This document shows, piece by piece, positions 1 to 8,105 of a stretch of 59,083 nucleotides of DNA (position 1 is the stretch's first letter; every line of letters begins with the position of its first letter). Origin of the DNA: Winogradskya humida (GTDB taxonomy: Bacteria > Actinomycetota > Actinomycetes > Mycobacteriales > Micromonosporaceae); the NCBI RefSeq assembly GCF_016862215.1, contig NZ_BOMN01000085.1, forward strand, positions 1 through 59,083, in the 5' to 3' direction. The position numbers and the translations under genes were made by a program. The notes under the pieces are model-generated. The model did no database searches. It saw only the letters and a list, made by a program, of their open reading frames with translations, and was not told the DNA's origin.

Positions 1-173
1 TGGGCGCTGTGGGGGGATTGGTGTCGCCATTAGCTCTGTACAGGTTGCGGTCTACGGGCGATTTTGAACTTGGCGGTGACGTCGGTAGGGGCATTCGGGT
101 CGACGAGTTTCGCGATGAGTCGATCAGGTGTGGCTTTTTGGGGGCTGTGTCGTGGTGTGAGTGACGCCAACTG
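1..173. other. Left edge, no supported gene
   Basis: This stretch lies beyond the 3' end of the leftward HTH-repeat gene. A possible ATG for a leftward gene sits at 28-30, but only ten codons remain before the edge, so nothing can be concluded. No hairpin or repeat was seen. Confidence 0.3.
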
Positions 174-1994
174 TCAGGCTGACGCGAAATGTGCGGGATA
201 GAGCGTCCGTGCGTCGATTGGTTGGCCGGCCTCCATGGCCGCGCGGGCGCGCAATGCTGTGCCCGAGTCCATCTGCGCCGAAGCTGTTGCCGCCGTCTCG
301 GGGCTGAGCTGGGCAAGGACTGCCTCCGCATTCTCGCGGCTCACTCCCGCCAACATGAAGGCCACCTGTCCGGGGGGCTGTAGTTCGAGCATGGCGGCCA
401 TAGATCGTGGTGCTACCGCAGCCAGAATGGCCAGTGCCGTAGCCACAGGGATGCGGGTGATCGCGGCGTTTGCCTCGTCTGGGGGCATCTTCTCCAACAA
501 TGCCGCGGCGCGCGGTGGCGGCAGCCGAGTCAAGACGGCCCCGATCTCGTTCGCTCCGATCGCCCTCAATACTTCGACCGCTTCCTGTGCATCGTTCATC
601 GCGGCCATTAGCTCCGCCGTGACATCGGGCTCCAAACCGGCGAGAAAATCGTCGGTCTGATCCGGGCCCATTACCTTCATCAGACCGGTCACGCGCTGTG
701 GCAGCCCAGCCAGCAATTCCGTCATACGACCGGGCTCCATCGCAGTCAGCAGCGCAGCCAGCGCGTGATCCGACGGAAACTCAGCCAGTGTCCTTCGCGC
801 TTGCGGAAGCTCCATCAGAGCCAGCGCGAGCACCGCAGCTCGCGATGACTCCACCAGGGCGAGCAGGGAGCCGGCTTGCTGGGGGGCAATCGACGTCAGG
901 ATCGCGGCGACGCGGTCCGGCTTCATGGCGGAGAGCACACCGGAGGCCACGCCGGGGTCCAGGGTGGCCAGCAGATCAGCGGCGACGCGTGTCTTCATAG
1001 CGCTCAGTGCGGTCGCCGCCTTGTCCGGGGACAGGCAAGCCAGCAATGCCGCCGCTTTCGACAGCTCGATTGCGCTGAGCCCCTCGGCGATCCAGCTTGT
1101 GTTCTCAACAGTTCGCAGGACTCCGGCAGACCAGCCGTCGTCGACGTTGGACAGGACTTCGGCGAGTTGCGCCGGTCGAATGACAGCGATCATCTCGCCA
1201 GCACGATCGAGGGGCACCCTGGTCAACAGCCTGCACAAAATGTCTGCGTGCATGGCATTCAGCAAATCCACCGCGTCTTCCAGGTCTGCCGCGGTCAGCA
1301 GCGCGGCAGCTCGCTGGGCATCCATCTCAGCGAGCGCTGGGACTGCCCGGTTGACGTCCATCGCAGCGACCAGGAACGCCGCCTGTTCCTGGTCCATCCG
1401 GTCCAGGGCCGCAGCCACCCAAGCGGGATTCTCCACCGCCGTCAGAGTCTCGGCCACCCGCGCCTGGTCGGCCTGCTGCAACACAGGTACGGCTCGCTGG
1501 GGCTCTAGCTTGCCAAGCGTCCCTGCCCGCTGAAGCAGGGGCATGCTCAGCAAAACCTCCGCCGCGGCCCGCGGTGTCAGAACCATCAGGCTCCTCGCCG
1601 CTCGACTTGATGAGTGGGTGTCGTCGATGTGGATGGCGGCCAGCGCTGGCTCCGCGATCATGATGGGCGGCCGGCGGCGGAGTTGCCAGACCCGGTGTCG
1701 TGCTTGAGTCCACTCCACCAGCTGATGGCCCGGCACTCCGCAGGCCTTCGCGAGAAGGTAGACCACCTCTCCGCTGGGCAGGATTCGCCCCGACTCCGCG
1801 TTGCCGATGGTGCTGTGCGGGACTCCGCTGAGGGCGGAGAGGTCCCGCAGCGTGGGTGCGCGCCCTGGCCGGGATCCCTTCGCACTCAACCGAAGTAGGG
1901 TCAGATGGTGGGCTAGGTCCTCCAGCGTTCGCACCGACGTGGGTTGGGGCTGGATGGCCGCTCCCCGGTCGAAGGACGATGCGGGATCCGTCAT
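174..1994 (-). CDS. HTH protein with long MgtE-N/FliG-like helical repeat array
   Basis: The 606-aa product starts with an XRE-type helix-turn-helix (about residues 27-90, including TLRDLSALSGVPHSTIGNAE), as in Xre regulators. From about residue 130 to 595 it is one long array of short amphipathic helices, roughly 11-12 residues per unit, of the form xxAAxLLxxMxP. These resemble the superhelix of MgtE N-terminal and FliG domains. There is no transmembrane segment, so this is not an Mg2+ channel. A soluble DNA-binding protein with a large protein- or ligand-binding solenoid is inferred. The start at 1994 is chosen because an earlier in-frame start (2267) would run into the divergent gene at 2164; no strong ribosome binding site is visible. 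It faces the small membrane protein gene at 2164 across a shared upstream region. Function unknown. Confidence 0.75.
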   Translation of the reverse strand: MTDPASSFDRGAAIQPQPTSVRTLEDLAHHLTLLRLSAKGSRPGRAPTLRDLSALSGVPHSTIGNAESGRILPSGEVVYLLAKACGVPGHQLVEWTQARHRVWQLRRRPPIMIAEPALAAIHIDDTHSSSRAARSLMVLTPRAAAEVLLSMPLLQRAGTLGKLEPQRAVPVLQQADQARVAETLTAVENPAWVAAALDRMDQEQAAFLVAAMDVNRAVPALAEMDAQRAAALLTAADLEDAVDLLNAMHADILCRLLTRVPLDRAGEMIAVIRPAQLAEVLSNVDDGWSAGVLRTVENTSWIAEGLSAIELSKAAALLACLSPDKAATALSAMKTRVAADLLATLDPGVASGVLSAMKPDRVAAILTSIAPQQAGSLLALVESSRAAVLALALMELPQARRTLAEFPSDHALAALLTAMEPGRMTELLAGLPQRVTGLMKVMGPDQTDDFLAGLEPDVTAELMAAMNDAQEAVEVLRAIGANEIGAVLTRLPPPRAAALLEKMPPDEANAAITRIPVATALAILAAVAPRSMAAMLELQPPGQVAFMLAGVSRENAEAVLAQLSPETAATASAQMDSGTALRARAAMEAGQPIDARTLYPAHFASA

Positions 1995-2163
1995 GGTCCG
2001 ATGATGACCGACGCCATCCCATCTTGTCCCATGATCTCCCACCCGAAATTGGCGTGCACCGGTTGCTCCGACTCTGTCCGCGAACCCTGACGCAAAGGTT
2101 CCCGTCGTGCTGTCCTTCTCGGACATGTCGCGTACAGGACGCGGCCCCAGCGGGGAGAGCACG

Positions 2164-2379
2164 ATGCAGAACGAAGACGGAAGGCGCCGCCCCGCTGCGG
2201 GGTGGAGTGCCCGGGACCGGATCGTCGCTGTTGCGGCCGGAACCGGCGCGGCGACCGTTGTGGCCATCGCCGGACTGGCACTTGCCGATGCACCGACAGC
2301 CGCCTATGGCGCGGCCGGAGCTGTAGGAGCGAGCGCTCTGACCGCGGTCAAGGTTTACCTGGGCAGGAAACCCTCGTGA
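2164..2379 (+). CDS. Small alanine-rich membrane protein
   Basis: A 71-aa protein with a charged N-terminus (MQNEDGRRR) followed by one or two hydrophobic stretches rich in Ala, Gly and Val (about residues 20-66) and a basic C-terminus. The ATG at 2164 is preceded by GGGGAGAG at suitable spacing, which is why it is preferred over the earlier in-frame ATG at 2107. It is divergent from the HTH-repeat gene. No family was recognised; an inner-membrane location is inferred from composition only. Confidence 0.6.
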   Translation: MQNEDGRRRPAAGWSARDRIVAVAAGTGAATVVAIAGLALADAPTAAYGAAGAVGASALTAVKVYLGRKPS

Positions 2380-2576
2380 CCGGCGCCGCTGATGAGCCGC
2401 GGTGGACGCAGCATTTGGCCCGGGAGGACCGGCGAACTGGCTTGCGGCGGGAGCTGTGGGGAAGCCAACCCTGGGTTAGCCCGCGTTGCCGGGGCGCTGC
2501 AGGGATCACGGGGCGGCGCGGGGGTGGGGAGTGGTCTAGATTCGGGTGGCTCGGCAGGGTTATGGAGGGAGATCGC

Positions 2577-2999
2577 ATGGTCAAGAAGATGGTGGCGGGG
2601 TTGGTGGCGGCCGCGGTGGTTGCTGGTGGGGTTGGGGTGGCGTCGCCTGCTCAGGCGGCCGGTGCTACTCGGTATACGTCTTCGACGGTGACCAACGCGG
2701 CCAAGAGTGCTCGGATCGAGGCTTACGTCTGGATCGAGAACGGTACCGGCAAGATCTTCGCGAGCTATGAACTCACTGATCTGAAGGCGGACGGCTACGC
2801 TCCGCGCGGTCGGATTTCTTACTACCAGGGCAGCAAAGTGGTCTGGGTGGAGGCGAGTACCTGCAGCGGCGGGGCTGGTGAGGCGTGCGACCATTTCTCG
2901 ACGATGACGTTCAGCCCGAAGGATGTCAGCTCCCTCGAGGTGGAGGTCTGGAACGGGCCGAACGGGCCGCACGTGAGCAAGCACGTGGCGCTGCCCTGA
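2577..2999 (+). CDS. Secreted hypothetical protein
   Basis: A 140-aa protein with a classic Sec signal peptide: basic MVKKMV start, hydrophobic Ala/Val core, and a likely AQA cleavage site at residues 24-26. The mature part is about 110 residues, polar and beta-rich in appearance, with two cysteines (STCSGGAGEAC) that may form a disulfide. A strong ribosome binding site (GGAGGGAG, 2564-2571) precedes the ATG at 2577. Exported; role unknown. The 197 bases before it (2380-2576) hold no other gene. Confidence 0.75.
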   Translation: MVKKMVAGLVAAAVVAGGVGVASPAQAAGATRYTSSTVTNAAKSARIEAYVWIENGTGKIFASYELTDLKADGYAPRGRISYYQGSKVVWVEASTCSGGAGEACDHFSTMTFSPKDVSSLEVEVWNGPNGPHVSKHVALP

Positions 3000-3028
3000 T
3001 CCTGCCCACCTGAGTGGACCGGTGGTGG

Positions 3029-3280
3029 TCAGCCGTGTTCGCAGGCTCGGCCGGTGGCGATCATGTCGTTGTAGTCGTCGATCTTGGTGCGGAGGCGGAG
3101 CGCCTGGATGAGGTGGACTGCCCGGATGGTGGCGGGGTAGTGGCGGCGGCTGTCCTCCGGGGCACGGTGGACCGCGGGAATGATGCCCTCGCGTTCGTAC
3201 CAGCGCAGTGTGTCGGGAGTCAGGCCGGTCAGCTCCGAGAGCTCACGAATGCCGAGAGGGACGTCGGCCGGCGTTGTCAT
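3029..3280 (-). CDS. Shortened MerR-family regulator
   Basis: The 83-aa product has the MerR N-terminal winged HTH (IRELSELTGLTPDTLRWYEREG, residues about 11-32, followed by a wing and a helix up to about residue 65). It then jumps straight to a C-terminus ending KIDDYNDMIATGRACEHG. Known MerR regulators of this type have 120-150 residues with a dimerisation coiled coil in between, so most of that helix is missing here. It could be an internally deleted, non-dimerising remnant. It lies next to a decayed alcohol dehydrogenase gene, a frequent partner of such regulators, which supports joint decay. Confidence 0.55.
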   Translation of the reverse strand: MTTPADVPLGIRELSELTGLTPDTLRWYEREGIIPAVHRAPEDSRRHYPATIRAVHLIQALRLRTKIDDYNDMIATGRACEHG

Positions 3281-3308
3281 CCGGCCCAGGTTACCCACCG
3301 CCATGCCA

Positions 3309-3929
3309 TCACCCCAGGTCGCTGATGACGAGTACGAAGCGCCAACGGACGTCGTTGCGTTCCAGCCTGGCCATCGCGTCGCCGACCTCGCGGGCCGGAC
3401 CTTCTCGACGTCGGCGACGATGCCGTGCTGGGCGGCGAAATCCAGCATCTCTCGGGTGCGGGGACGGCCACCGCCGGCGGAGGCCGTCAGGCGCCGGCGA
3501 CCCGGAGCGCCCTTAGGTACGGGGACGGGTCGTGCTTGGCGGAGGCCGTGTCGAGAATGAAGCCGAAGCGGCCGGCCCGCACTGCCATCGCCTCGGTGTC
3601 GCGGGAGATGATCACTTCGTCCGCGCCGAGCTCGTACGCCGGCGTCTCCTTGCCCGCTGATGTGGTGAAGACCGCGACCCGGGCACCGAGCGCCTTGGCG
3701 AACTCGACCGCGAGGTGGCCGAGACCGTCGAGGCCCACGACCCCGATCAGCCGGCCGGGCCCGACGTCCCAGCGGCGCAGCGGCTCGTACGTGCTGATGC
3801 CCGCGCACATCAGCGGGGCCGCTCGCGCGGGGTCGAGGCGGACGGCTGGGCGTAGGCGAAGGACTCCCGGACGAAGGTTTCCCAGCGGCCACCGGGTTCG
3901 AGCAGGGCCATTCCCGTTGTTCTACGCAT
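3309..3929 (-). pseudogene. Zinc alcohol dehydrogenase remnant (YahK/AdhC type)
   Basis: Fragments of one medium-chain zinc alcohol dehydrogenase are spread over three frames. From 5' to 3' on the minus strand they are: a piece of the catalytic domain reading DPARAAPLMCAG after a frameshift near 3840; the NAD(P)-binding Rossmann part (GVVGLDGLGHLAVEFAKALGA) in the frame of 3487-3810; then, after a deletion or frameshift near 3490, REMLDFAAQHGIVADVE; and after another shift the terminal RWRFVLVISDLG with a stop at 3309. The N-terminal zinc-binding half is absent. The order of the pieces matches the YahK/cinnamyl alcohol dehydrogenase family, so this is a pseudogene with at least three lesions. 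Confidence 0.75.
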
Positions 3930-3970
3930 GGGGCGAGACGCTAAGCGTTGGGGTGCACTCCAACGCAAGG

Positions 3971-4441
3971 TCACCGCGGGTTGCGCGGAAGGTGGCGTTC
4001 GTAGCAGAGGGACTGGGGTGAGCCTTCGTAGGCGCCGAAGAGGGGGATCGCTGTGTAGCCCTCTCGCTCGTAGAAGCGGATTGCGTCCGGCTGGGCCGTA
4101 CCTGTCTCCAGTTTGAGGGTCGTCCATCCACGGTGGGCTGCGGCAGTTTCCAGGGCGCGGAGCAGGGCTGTTGCGACGCCGGAACCGCGGGCCGGCGGGG
4201 TGACGAACATGCGCTTGATCTCGGCGGTTGTCGGGTCGAGGCGGCGGAGGGCTCCGCAGGCCAGGGGGTGGCCGTCGGGTGCGGTGGCGACCAGGAAGAC
4301 GTCGATGTCCGCGGCTGATGGTGCGGTGCCCGGTTCGTGGTCGCCGGAGCCGTAGCGGGCGTCCAGTTCGGCACGCTGGGCGACTCGGAGCGCGGTTCCC
4401 GCCGGGTCGTTCCAGGCGCGTTCCTCAATTGACCACGTCAT
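3971..4441 (-). CDS. GNAT family N-acetyltransferase
   Basis: A 156-aa single-domain GNAT protein. The acetyl-CoA pyrophosphate loop is visible as VTPPARGSGVATALL (about residues 80-94), followed by the typical FYEREGY near residue 127. Small GNAT enzymes acetylate amines or amino acids; the substrate cannot be read from sequence. The ATG at 4441 is the start next to the divergent TetR gene, with which it shares a 73-bp promoter region holding a perfect inverted repeat. TetR control of this gene is therefore likely (inference). Confidence 0.8.
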   Translation of the reverse strand: MTWSIEERAWNDPAGTALRVAQRAELDARYGSGDHEPGTAPSAADIDVFLVATAPDGHPLACGALRRLDPTTAEIKRMFVTPPARGSGVATALLRALETAAAHRGWTTLKLETGTAQPDAIRFYEREGYTAIPLFGAYEGSPQSLCYERHLPRNPR

Positions 4442-4466
4442 GGCGTACCTTCCGGTGGCTGATCTT

Positions 4467-4487
4467 CGTAACAAGCGTTACGGTAAC
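4467..4487. promoter_or_regulatory. Probable TetR operator
   Basis: CGTAAC-AAGC-GTTACG (4467-4482) is a perfect inverted repeat. It overlaps a second one, GTTAC-G-GTAAC (4477-4487). Both lie in the intergenic region between the GNAT gene and the TetR gene, where a TetR protein would bind to control itself and its neighbour. Confidence 0.6.
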
Positions 4488-4514
4488 ATCTGTTCTGAAT
4501 CGAGGGAGCGACAG

Positions 4515-5129
4515 ATGTCACGTACGGCTGATCGCCCGGCGCAGGGCGAGGCGCTTTCCCGGGCGGTCTGGGACGTGCTGGCCGACCAGGGGTTGGATCG
4601 GCTGACCGTGCGGGCCGTGGCGGCTGCCGCCGGGTGCACCACCGGGCTGGTCATGCATCGGTTTCCGAATCGGCGGGCGTTGCTCGTGCATGCGCGGGAA
4701 TTGCTGCACGAGACGACCAGGGGCCGGGTCGAGGCGCTGGAGGCCGGGGCGGCTTCTCCTCGCGAGGCCTTGCGGGCGGTGTTGCGTCAGGGGATGGCGA
4801 TAGATGCGGCTACGGCGCGCGAGAGTGTTGTGTGGACCGGGTTTCTAGCCGCGGCCGTCGCCGATGAAGAGTTGCTCGCTACGCACCGGCAGAACAATCG
4901 GGCATGGCGGGAGCGGGTCGAACGTCTGGTGGCGGCTGCCGCGCCGGAGTGGCCGGGCGGGCGGGTCGCCTCGGTGACCCTGGGGCTGATCGCCATGACC
5001 GAGGGGATGGCGGCCTTCGGGGCGGCAGACCCGGTCGCCTATCCGGTGGCTGACCAGGAACGCATGCTCGACGACGCGCTCGCCGCCTACGGCCTCGACG
5101 CGGGGACCGGCCGCCGGGGCGCACCCTGA
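4515..5129 (+). CDS. TetR-family transcriptional regulator
   Basis: A 204-aa protein with the TetR N-terminal HTH (about residues 15-60: LTVRAVAAAAGCTTGLVMHRFPNRRALL) and an all-helical ligand-binding C-terminal domain. The ATG at 4515 has GAGGGAG just upstream; the earlier in-frame ATG at 4440 overlaps the operator and lacks a ribosome binding site. It is divergent from the GNAT gene. The inverted repeat at 4467-4487 suggests autoregulation. Its 3' end overlaps the convergent membrane protein gene by 43 bp. The ligand is unknown. Confidence 0.85.
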   Translation: MSRTADRPAQGEALSRAVWDVLADQGLDRLTVRAVAAAAGCTTGLVMHRFPNRRALLVHARELLHETTRGRVEALEAGAASPREALRAVLRQGMAIDAATARESVVWTGFLAAAVADEELLATHRQNNRAWRERVERLVAAAAPEWPGGRVASVTLGLIAMTEGMAAFGAADPVAYPVADQERMLDDALAAYGLDAGTGRRGAP

Positions 5130-5431
5130 GCGAATCGGGACGACGCGCTGTTCCTCGTCGAGCGCCGCACCGGTGACGAAATCACTCGTTCGGGCGACAC
5201 CGTTGCGGGCACCGGAGCGGTCTCGATGACGACGGGCTCCGGGAGTGTCCCCACCCCTGCCGCGGCCGCCACCGTCGGCAGGGGTGGGAGGGGAACAACC
5301 GGCACCATGACGGCGGCTTCGCCGAGGTCGTCGGGGTGCCGGCCGGTGGTCGTGCGGGTGCGCCGCAGCCTGAGCAGGACTGCCACCACGGCCACCGCCA
5401 GGAGAACCATGAGGGTTGTCACCAGCAGCAC
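5087..5431 (-). CDS. Small single-pass membrane protein
   Basis: A 114-aa protein with a hydrophobic N-terminal helix (residues about 1-20, LLVTTLMVLLAVAVVAVLL), a following basic RLRRTRT stretch, and a Pro/Val-rich tail. This suggests an N-terminal anchor with a soluble tail. The GTG at 5431 is used because GGAAGG lies about 13 bases upstream; an internal ATG at 5410 is the alternative. Third-position GC is high, as in real genes here. It overlaps the TetR 3' end. No family was recognised. Confidence 0.5.
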   Translation of the reverse strand: MLLVTTLMVLLAVAVVAVLLRLRRTRTTTGRHPDDLGEAAVMVPVVPLPPLPTVAAAAGVGTLPEPVVIETAPVPATVSPERVISSPVRRSTRNSASSRFAQGAPRRPVPASRP

Positions 5432-5567
5432 GGGGGCACGACCTTCCGTCGGGGCTCGCGGCGGCGGGTGGCGGCCCGTACCGTTGGTTATCTAGCCAAT
5501 GACGCTAGCAAAGGATGGCCTTTCAACCAATGGTCCGTCCGCCTCAACCACCACTTATGCTTCTTGG

Positions 5568-5951
5568 ATGAGTTTCGGCGGCTACCTCAAGGAAGCGATC
5601 CAGGCCGCCCGTTTCCCGACACCCACCCACTTCGCACGGGCGGTCGGCATGGACCCTTCCGTCGTGCTGCGCTGGCTGAGTGAGGAGCAGCGGCCCACGA
5701 TCCGCTCCATCGAACGGATCGCGCCGGTGCTGGGCAAGAGCATCAACGAACTGGTCGTGGCGGCGTACCCGGATCGGGTAGGTGGCTCTGCACCGGAGCC
5801 GCCGGCGACCCACCCGCTGGTCCACGAGCTGGCCCGGATGCTGGCCGACGACTCACCGATCCCGGCGCCGGACCGCCAGGCCCTGGAAACGGTCCTCGAC
5901 CGCATGATCGACCCCTACCGGAAAGTCCTCCGCCGGAGGCGATCGGCATGA
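5568..5951 (+). CDS. XRE-type HTH regulator
   Basis: A 127-aa protein with a helix-turn-helix in its first half (about residues 5-65: FARAVGMDPSVVLRWLSEEQ, then SIERIAPVLGKSINELVVAA), typical of Xre/Cro repressors. The C-terminal part is a short helical tail. The start at 5568 is chosen because the HTH begins right after it and a TATGCT box lies about 10 bases upstream, compatible with a leaderless transcript. An earlier ATG at 5499 has no ribosome binding site. It precedes, by 43 bp, a two-helix membrane protein that it may control. Confidence 0.7.
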   Translation: MSFGGYLKEAIQAARFPTPTHFARAVGMDPSVVLRWLSEEQRPTIRSIERIAPVLGKSINELVVAAYPDRVGGSAPEPPATHPLVHELARMLADDSPIPAPDRQALETVLDRMIDPYRKVLRRRRSA

Positions 5952-5994
5952 CGATTGTTCGCATCAAGCGCCGGATGTCCGTAATCTCGGGACC

Positions 5995-6519
5995 ATGACA
6001 GCGCGGGGCGGATCGGGCGCACTCCATCTCCAGGTGAGCAAACTGCTCGTCGGTTCCATCGTGCTCGCCATCGCGGCGACCGGCGCGCTGGTCGTCACCC
6101 TGATCGTCGGCTTCCCCCAGAAACCAGGCCCGCCGCCCGGCACCCCCGGAGTGATGCCGGGCCCACCACCCGACGAACGCCCCGTCGCCGTCCTCATCGT
6201 GCTGACCGGCCTCGTCGTGCTGGCCTGGCTGGCCGCCCTGATCGTCTCGGCCCGCGACCTCGTCCTGCAACGCCTCAGCCTCGCCGGCGAAGCCCCCACC
6301 GCCGCGGACCCGGCCCAGATCCGAAGCCTCCTCGAAGAGGTCCGCACGGAACTGGCCGCCGACCGCGAACGCGAATGGCAAGCAATAACAGAACGCCTCT
6401 TGGAGTACGCCGACCAGCGCGAAACCGATGGTTATCTCAACGGCATGCGCGTAGCGACCGCGGGCGACCCGATCGAGGCCAACGTCCACCCCCTGCGCCG
6501 CCCGCCCACCCAGCGTTGA
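5995..6519 (+). CDS. Two-helix membrane protein with coiled tail
   Basis: A 174-aa protein. Transmembrane helices are predicted at about residues 18-38 and 62-85, separated by a Pro/Gly-rich loop (GPPPGTPGVMPGPPP). They are followed by a charged helical cytoplasmic part (IRSLLEEVRTELAADREREWQAI). TAATCT sits at 5982-5987, seven bases before the ATG, which fits a leaderless promoter. It lies downstream of the XRE regulator in the same direction. No known family. Confidence 0.65.
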   Translation: MTARGGSGALHLQVSKLLVGSIVLAIAATGALVVTLIVGFPQKPGPPPGTPGVMPGPPPDERPVAVLIVLTGLVVLAWLAALIVSARDLVLQRLSLAGEAPTAADPAQIRSLLEEVRTELAADREREWQAITERLLEYADQRETDGYLNGMRVATAGDPIEANVHPLRRPPTQR

Positions 6520-6525
6520 GCTGCC

Positions 6526-7458
6526 TCACCCGGTCGACACCAGGTGCGCGAGCAGCAACGAGTTCATGATTTCCGGGACCTGCTCGGGGATGTTGTGCCC
6601 CACACCGGAAAGATTCCGCAAGGTGTACGGCCCGGTGACCCAATCCCGGGTCGCCTGAACCCCCGAGGGGGCAACAAACGGGTCCTCTGTGCTCGCCACG
6701 AACAACGTCGGCACGCGGACCCGCTCCTCGTACCCCTCAAAGTCATTGGCGCGGTACCAGTTCAGAGCGGCCGTCAACGCCCCCGGCTCCGACAATCGCC
6801 GGAAATACTCGGCGCACTTCTCCGGCGCGACCCCTTCCAGCACCGGCGGCCCGTTCGCCAAAATCTGATCCTCCGGAATGGGCGACGGCTGCCGGAAGAA
6901 ATCAATGTAGCCAGAAGCCGCCTGCTGCTCGGGATCCGTGCGAAGCGCCTCGGCGAAAGCCCCCGGATGCGGCACCGAAACCGCGGTCAGCGACCGCACC
7001 TGAGTCGCATACCGAGCCGCGGCAATCCACGCGACAGCCGCACCCCAGTCATGCCCGACCAGATCGAACCGCCGCCACCCGAGCACCCCGGCAATCGCCC
7101 GCACATCGGCAACAGCGTGATCCAATCGATAATTCGCCACCCCGGCAGGCCGTACGCCAGGCGAATAACCCCGCTGATCGGGGGCAACAGCCCGGAACCC
7201 CGCGGCACCCAGAGCACGCAACTGCTCGACCCACTCGATACCGAACTCCGGGAAGCCATGCAGGAGCAACACCTTCCGCCCGTCCCGAGGCCCCGCAGCG
7301 ACCGCATCGAACACGCCCACAGCGGTCGCGATCCGCACCGAGTCGATCCCCGGCCGCCCCGCTCCCGCAGCCGTCCCGGCCGAGCCAAGCCCTGCCACCC
7401 CTGCCCCGACCCCGGCAGCTATCCCCATGAAACGACGACGTGAGTACGTGATCCCCAT
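6526..7458 (-). CDS. Exported alpha/beta hydrolase, epoxide-hydrolase type
   Basis: A 310-aa protein with a twin-arginine signal at its N-terminus (SRRRFMGIAAGVGAGVAG), so folded export by Tat is likely. The mature part has HGFPE (oxyanion loop), DQRGYSPG and GHDWGA with Asp as nucleophile. Further on are ASTEDPFVAP and a C-terminal VGHNIPEQ holding the likely catalytic His. HGFPE plus an Asp nucleophile is the pattern of epoxide hydrolases and haloalkane dehalogenases rather than lipases. The start at 7458 places the RR motif seven residues in. It is convergent with the gene ending at 6519. Substrate unknown. Confidence 0.8.
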   Translation of the reverse strand: MGITYSRRRFMGIAAGVGAGVAGLGSAGTAAGAGRPGIDSVRIATAVGVFDAVAAGPRDGRKVLLLHGFPEFGIEWVEQLRALGAAGFRAVAPDQRGYSPGVRPAGVANYRLDHAVADVRAIAGVLGWRRFDLVGHDWGAAVAWIAAARYATQVRSLTAVSVPHPGAFAEALRTDPEQQAASGYIDFFRQPSPIPEDQILANGPPVLEGVAPEKCAEYFRRLSEPGALTAALNWYRANDFEGYEERVRVPTLFVASTEDPFVAPSGVQATRDWVTGPYTLRNLSGVGHNIPEQVPEIMNSLLLAHLVSTG

Positions 7459-7926
7459 GCCCCACAGCCTGTTCGCCACTCCCGCCCCGGCGCATCAGGG
7501 CACCCCCGTACGGGTCATGACAATCCCCGGCACCTTCATCGCGGCTGCCCTGGGCGTCGCGAAAACCGACGGCATCGCCTGGATCGAACTCATCATCGAG
7601 GTCGCCCTCCCCGCCGGACTCCGCAGCCGCCGCTGACCCCCGGCCCACGGCACGGGCCAGTGAAGACGCCGTATCAGCGCTCCCGCCGACGGCCGCCGAC
7701 GAGGCTCACCCTCATCGCAACGCAGGCACGAAGGCATTGAACACTCCCGCGGCATCCTGACCACAAAGGGCCCCACCCCCGGCACCCACCGCACCCACCG
7801 CACCCACCGCACCCACCGCACCCACCGCACCCACCGCACCCACCGGAAGTAACCCGCCGCCAACTCCCTCACAGCGCCCACCGCACCGCGGGGCGTCCGG
7901 GGGCTCGGCCCCCGGAACAAAATGCG
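7459..7926. other. Intergenic region with repeat; no supported gene
   Basis: This 470-base region between the hydrolase and the tRNA gene contains only weak open frames. A short frame at 7427-7636 (+) ends in a hydrophobic stretch (TIPGTFIAAALGVAKTDG) and could be a gene remnant, but nothing supports a start or family. The 9-bp tandem repeat at 7783-7854 is the one clear structure. Confidence 0.5.
7783..7854. repeat. 9-bp tandem repeat, 8 units
   Basis: Eight perfect copies of CACCCACCG stand head to tail. The unit length is a multiple of three, so the minus strand would read as repeating Arg-Trp-Val, but no gene with a believable start contains it. A simple-sequence slippage array is the cautious reading. 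Confidence 0.9.
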
Positions 7927-7970
7927 AAAAAACCCCCGCCCACCTTCCGAAAGGAAGTGGGCAGGGGTTT
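7927..7970 (-). terminator. Rho-independent terminator of the tRNA gene
   Basis: On the minus strand, just past the tRNA 3' end, arms AAACCCCTGCCCACTTCC and GGAAGGTGGGCGGGGGTTT flank a TTTC loop, and a run of T follows. This long GC-rich stem with a T tract is a classical intrinsic terminator. Confidence 0.9.
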
Positions 7971-7979
7971 CCTGTTTTG

Positions 7980-8053
7980 TAGCGGGGACAGGATTTGAAC
8001 CTGCGACCTCTGGGTTATGAGCCCAGCGAGCTACCGAGCTGCTCCACCCCGCG
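7980..8053 (-). tRNA. Initiator tRNA-fMet (anticodon CAT)
   Basis: A full cloverleaf can be drawn on the minus strand: acceptor stem from CGCGGGG, D-arm GAGCAGCTCGGTAGCTC, anticodon stem-loop TGGGCTCATAACCCA with anticodon CAT, and T-arm with GGTTCAAATCC. Three consecutive G-C pairs in the anticodon stem and an unpaired first base (C1 opposite T72) mark it as the initiator, not elongator, Met tRNA. CCA is only partly suggested after the discriminator A, so it is presumably added afterwards. The terminator follows at once. Confidence 0.95.
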
Positions 8054-8105
8054 CCGACTGCTTCATAAAGCTAGCACGGCGTGAAGGGCGGCCTCGGGGG
8101 TGGGG

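Noticed and set aside
7427..7636. Small plus-strand frame with a hydrophobic end
   Set aside because: Overlaps the start of the hydrolase gene, has no ribosome binding site and no known family; at most a gene remnant.
7495..7920. Minus-strand frame with repeated Arg-Trp-Val
   Set aside because: It is produced by the 9-bp tandem repeat; no ribosome binding site, no recognisable domain, and the rest of the frame looks like antisense of non-coding DNA.
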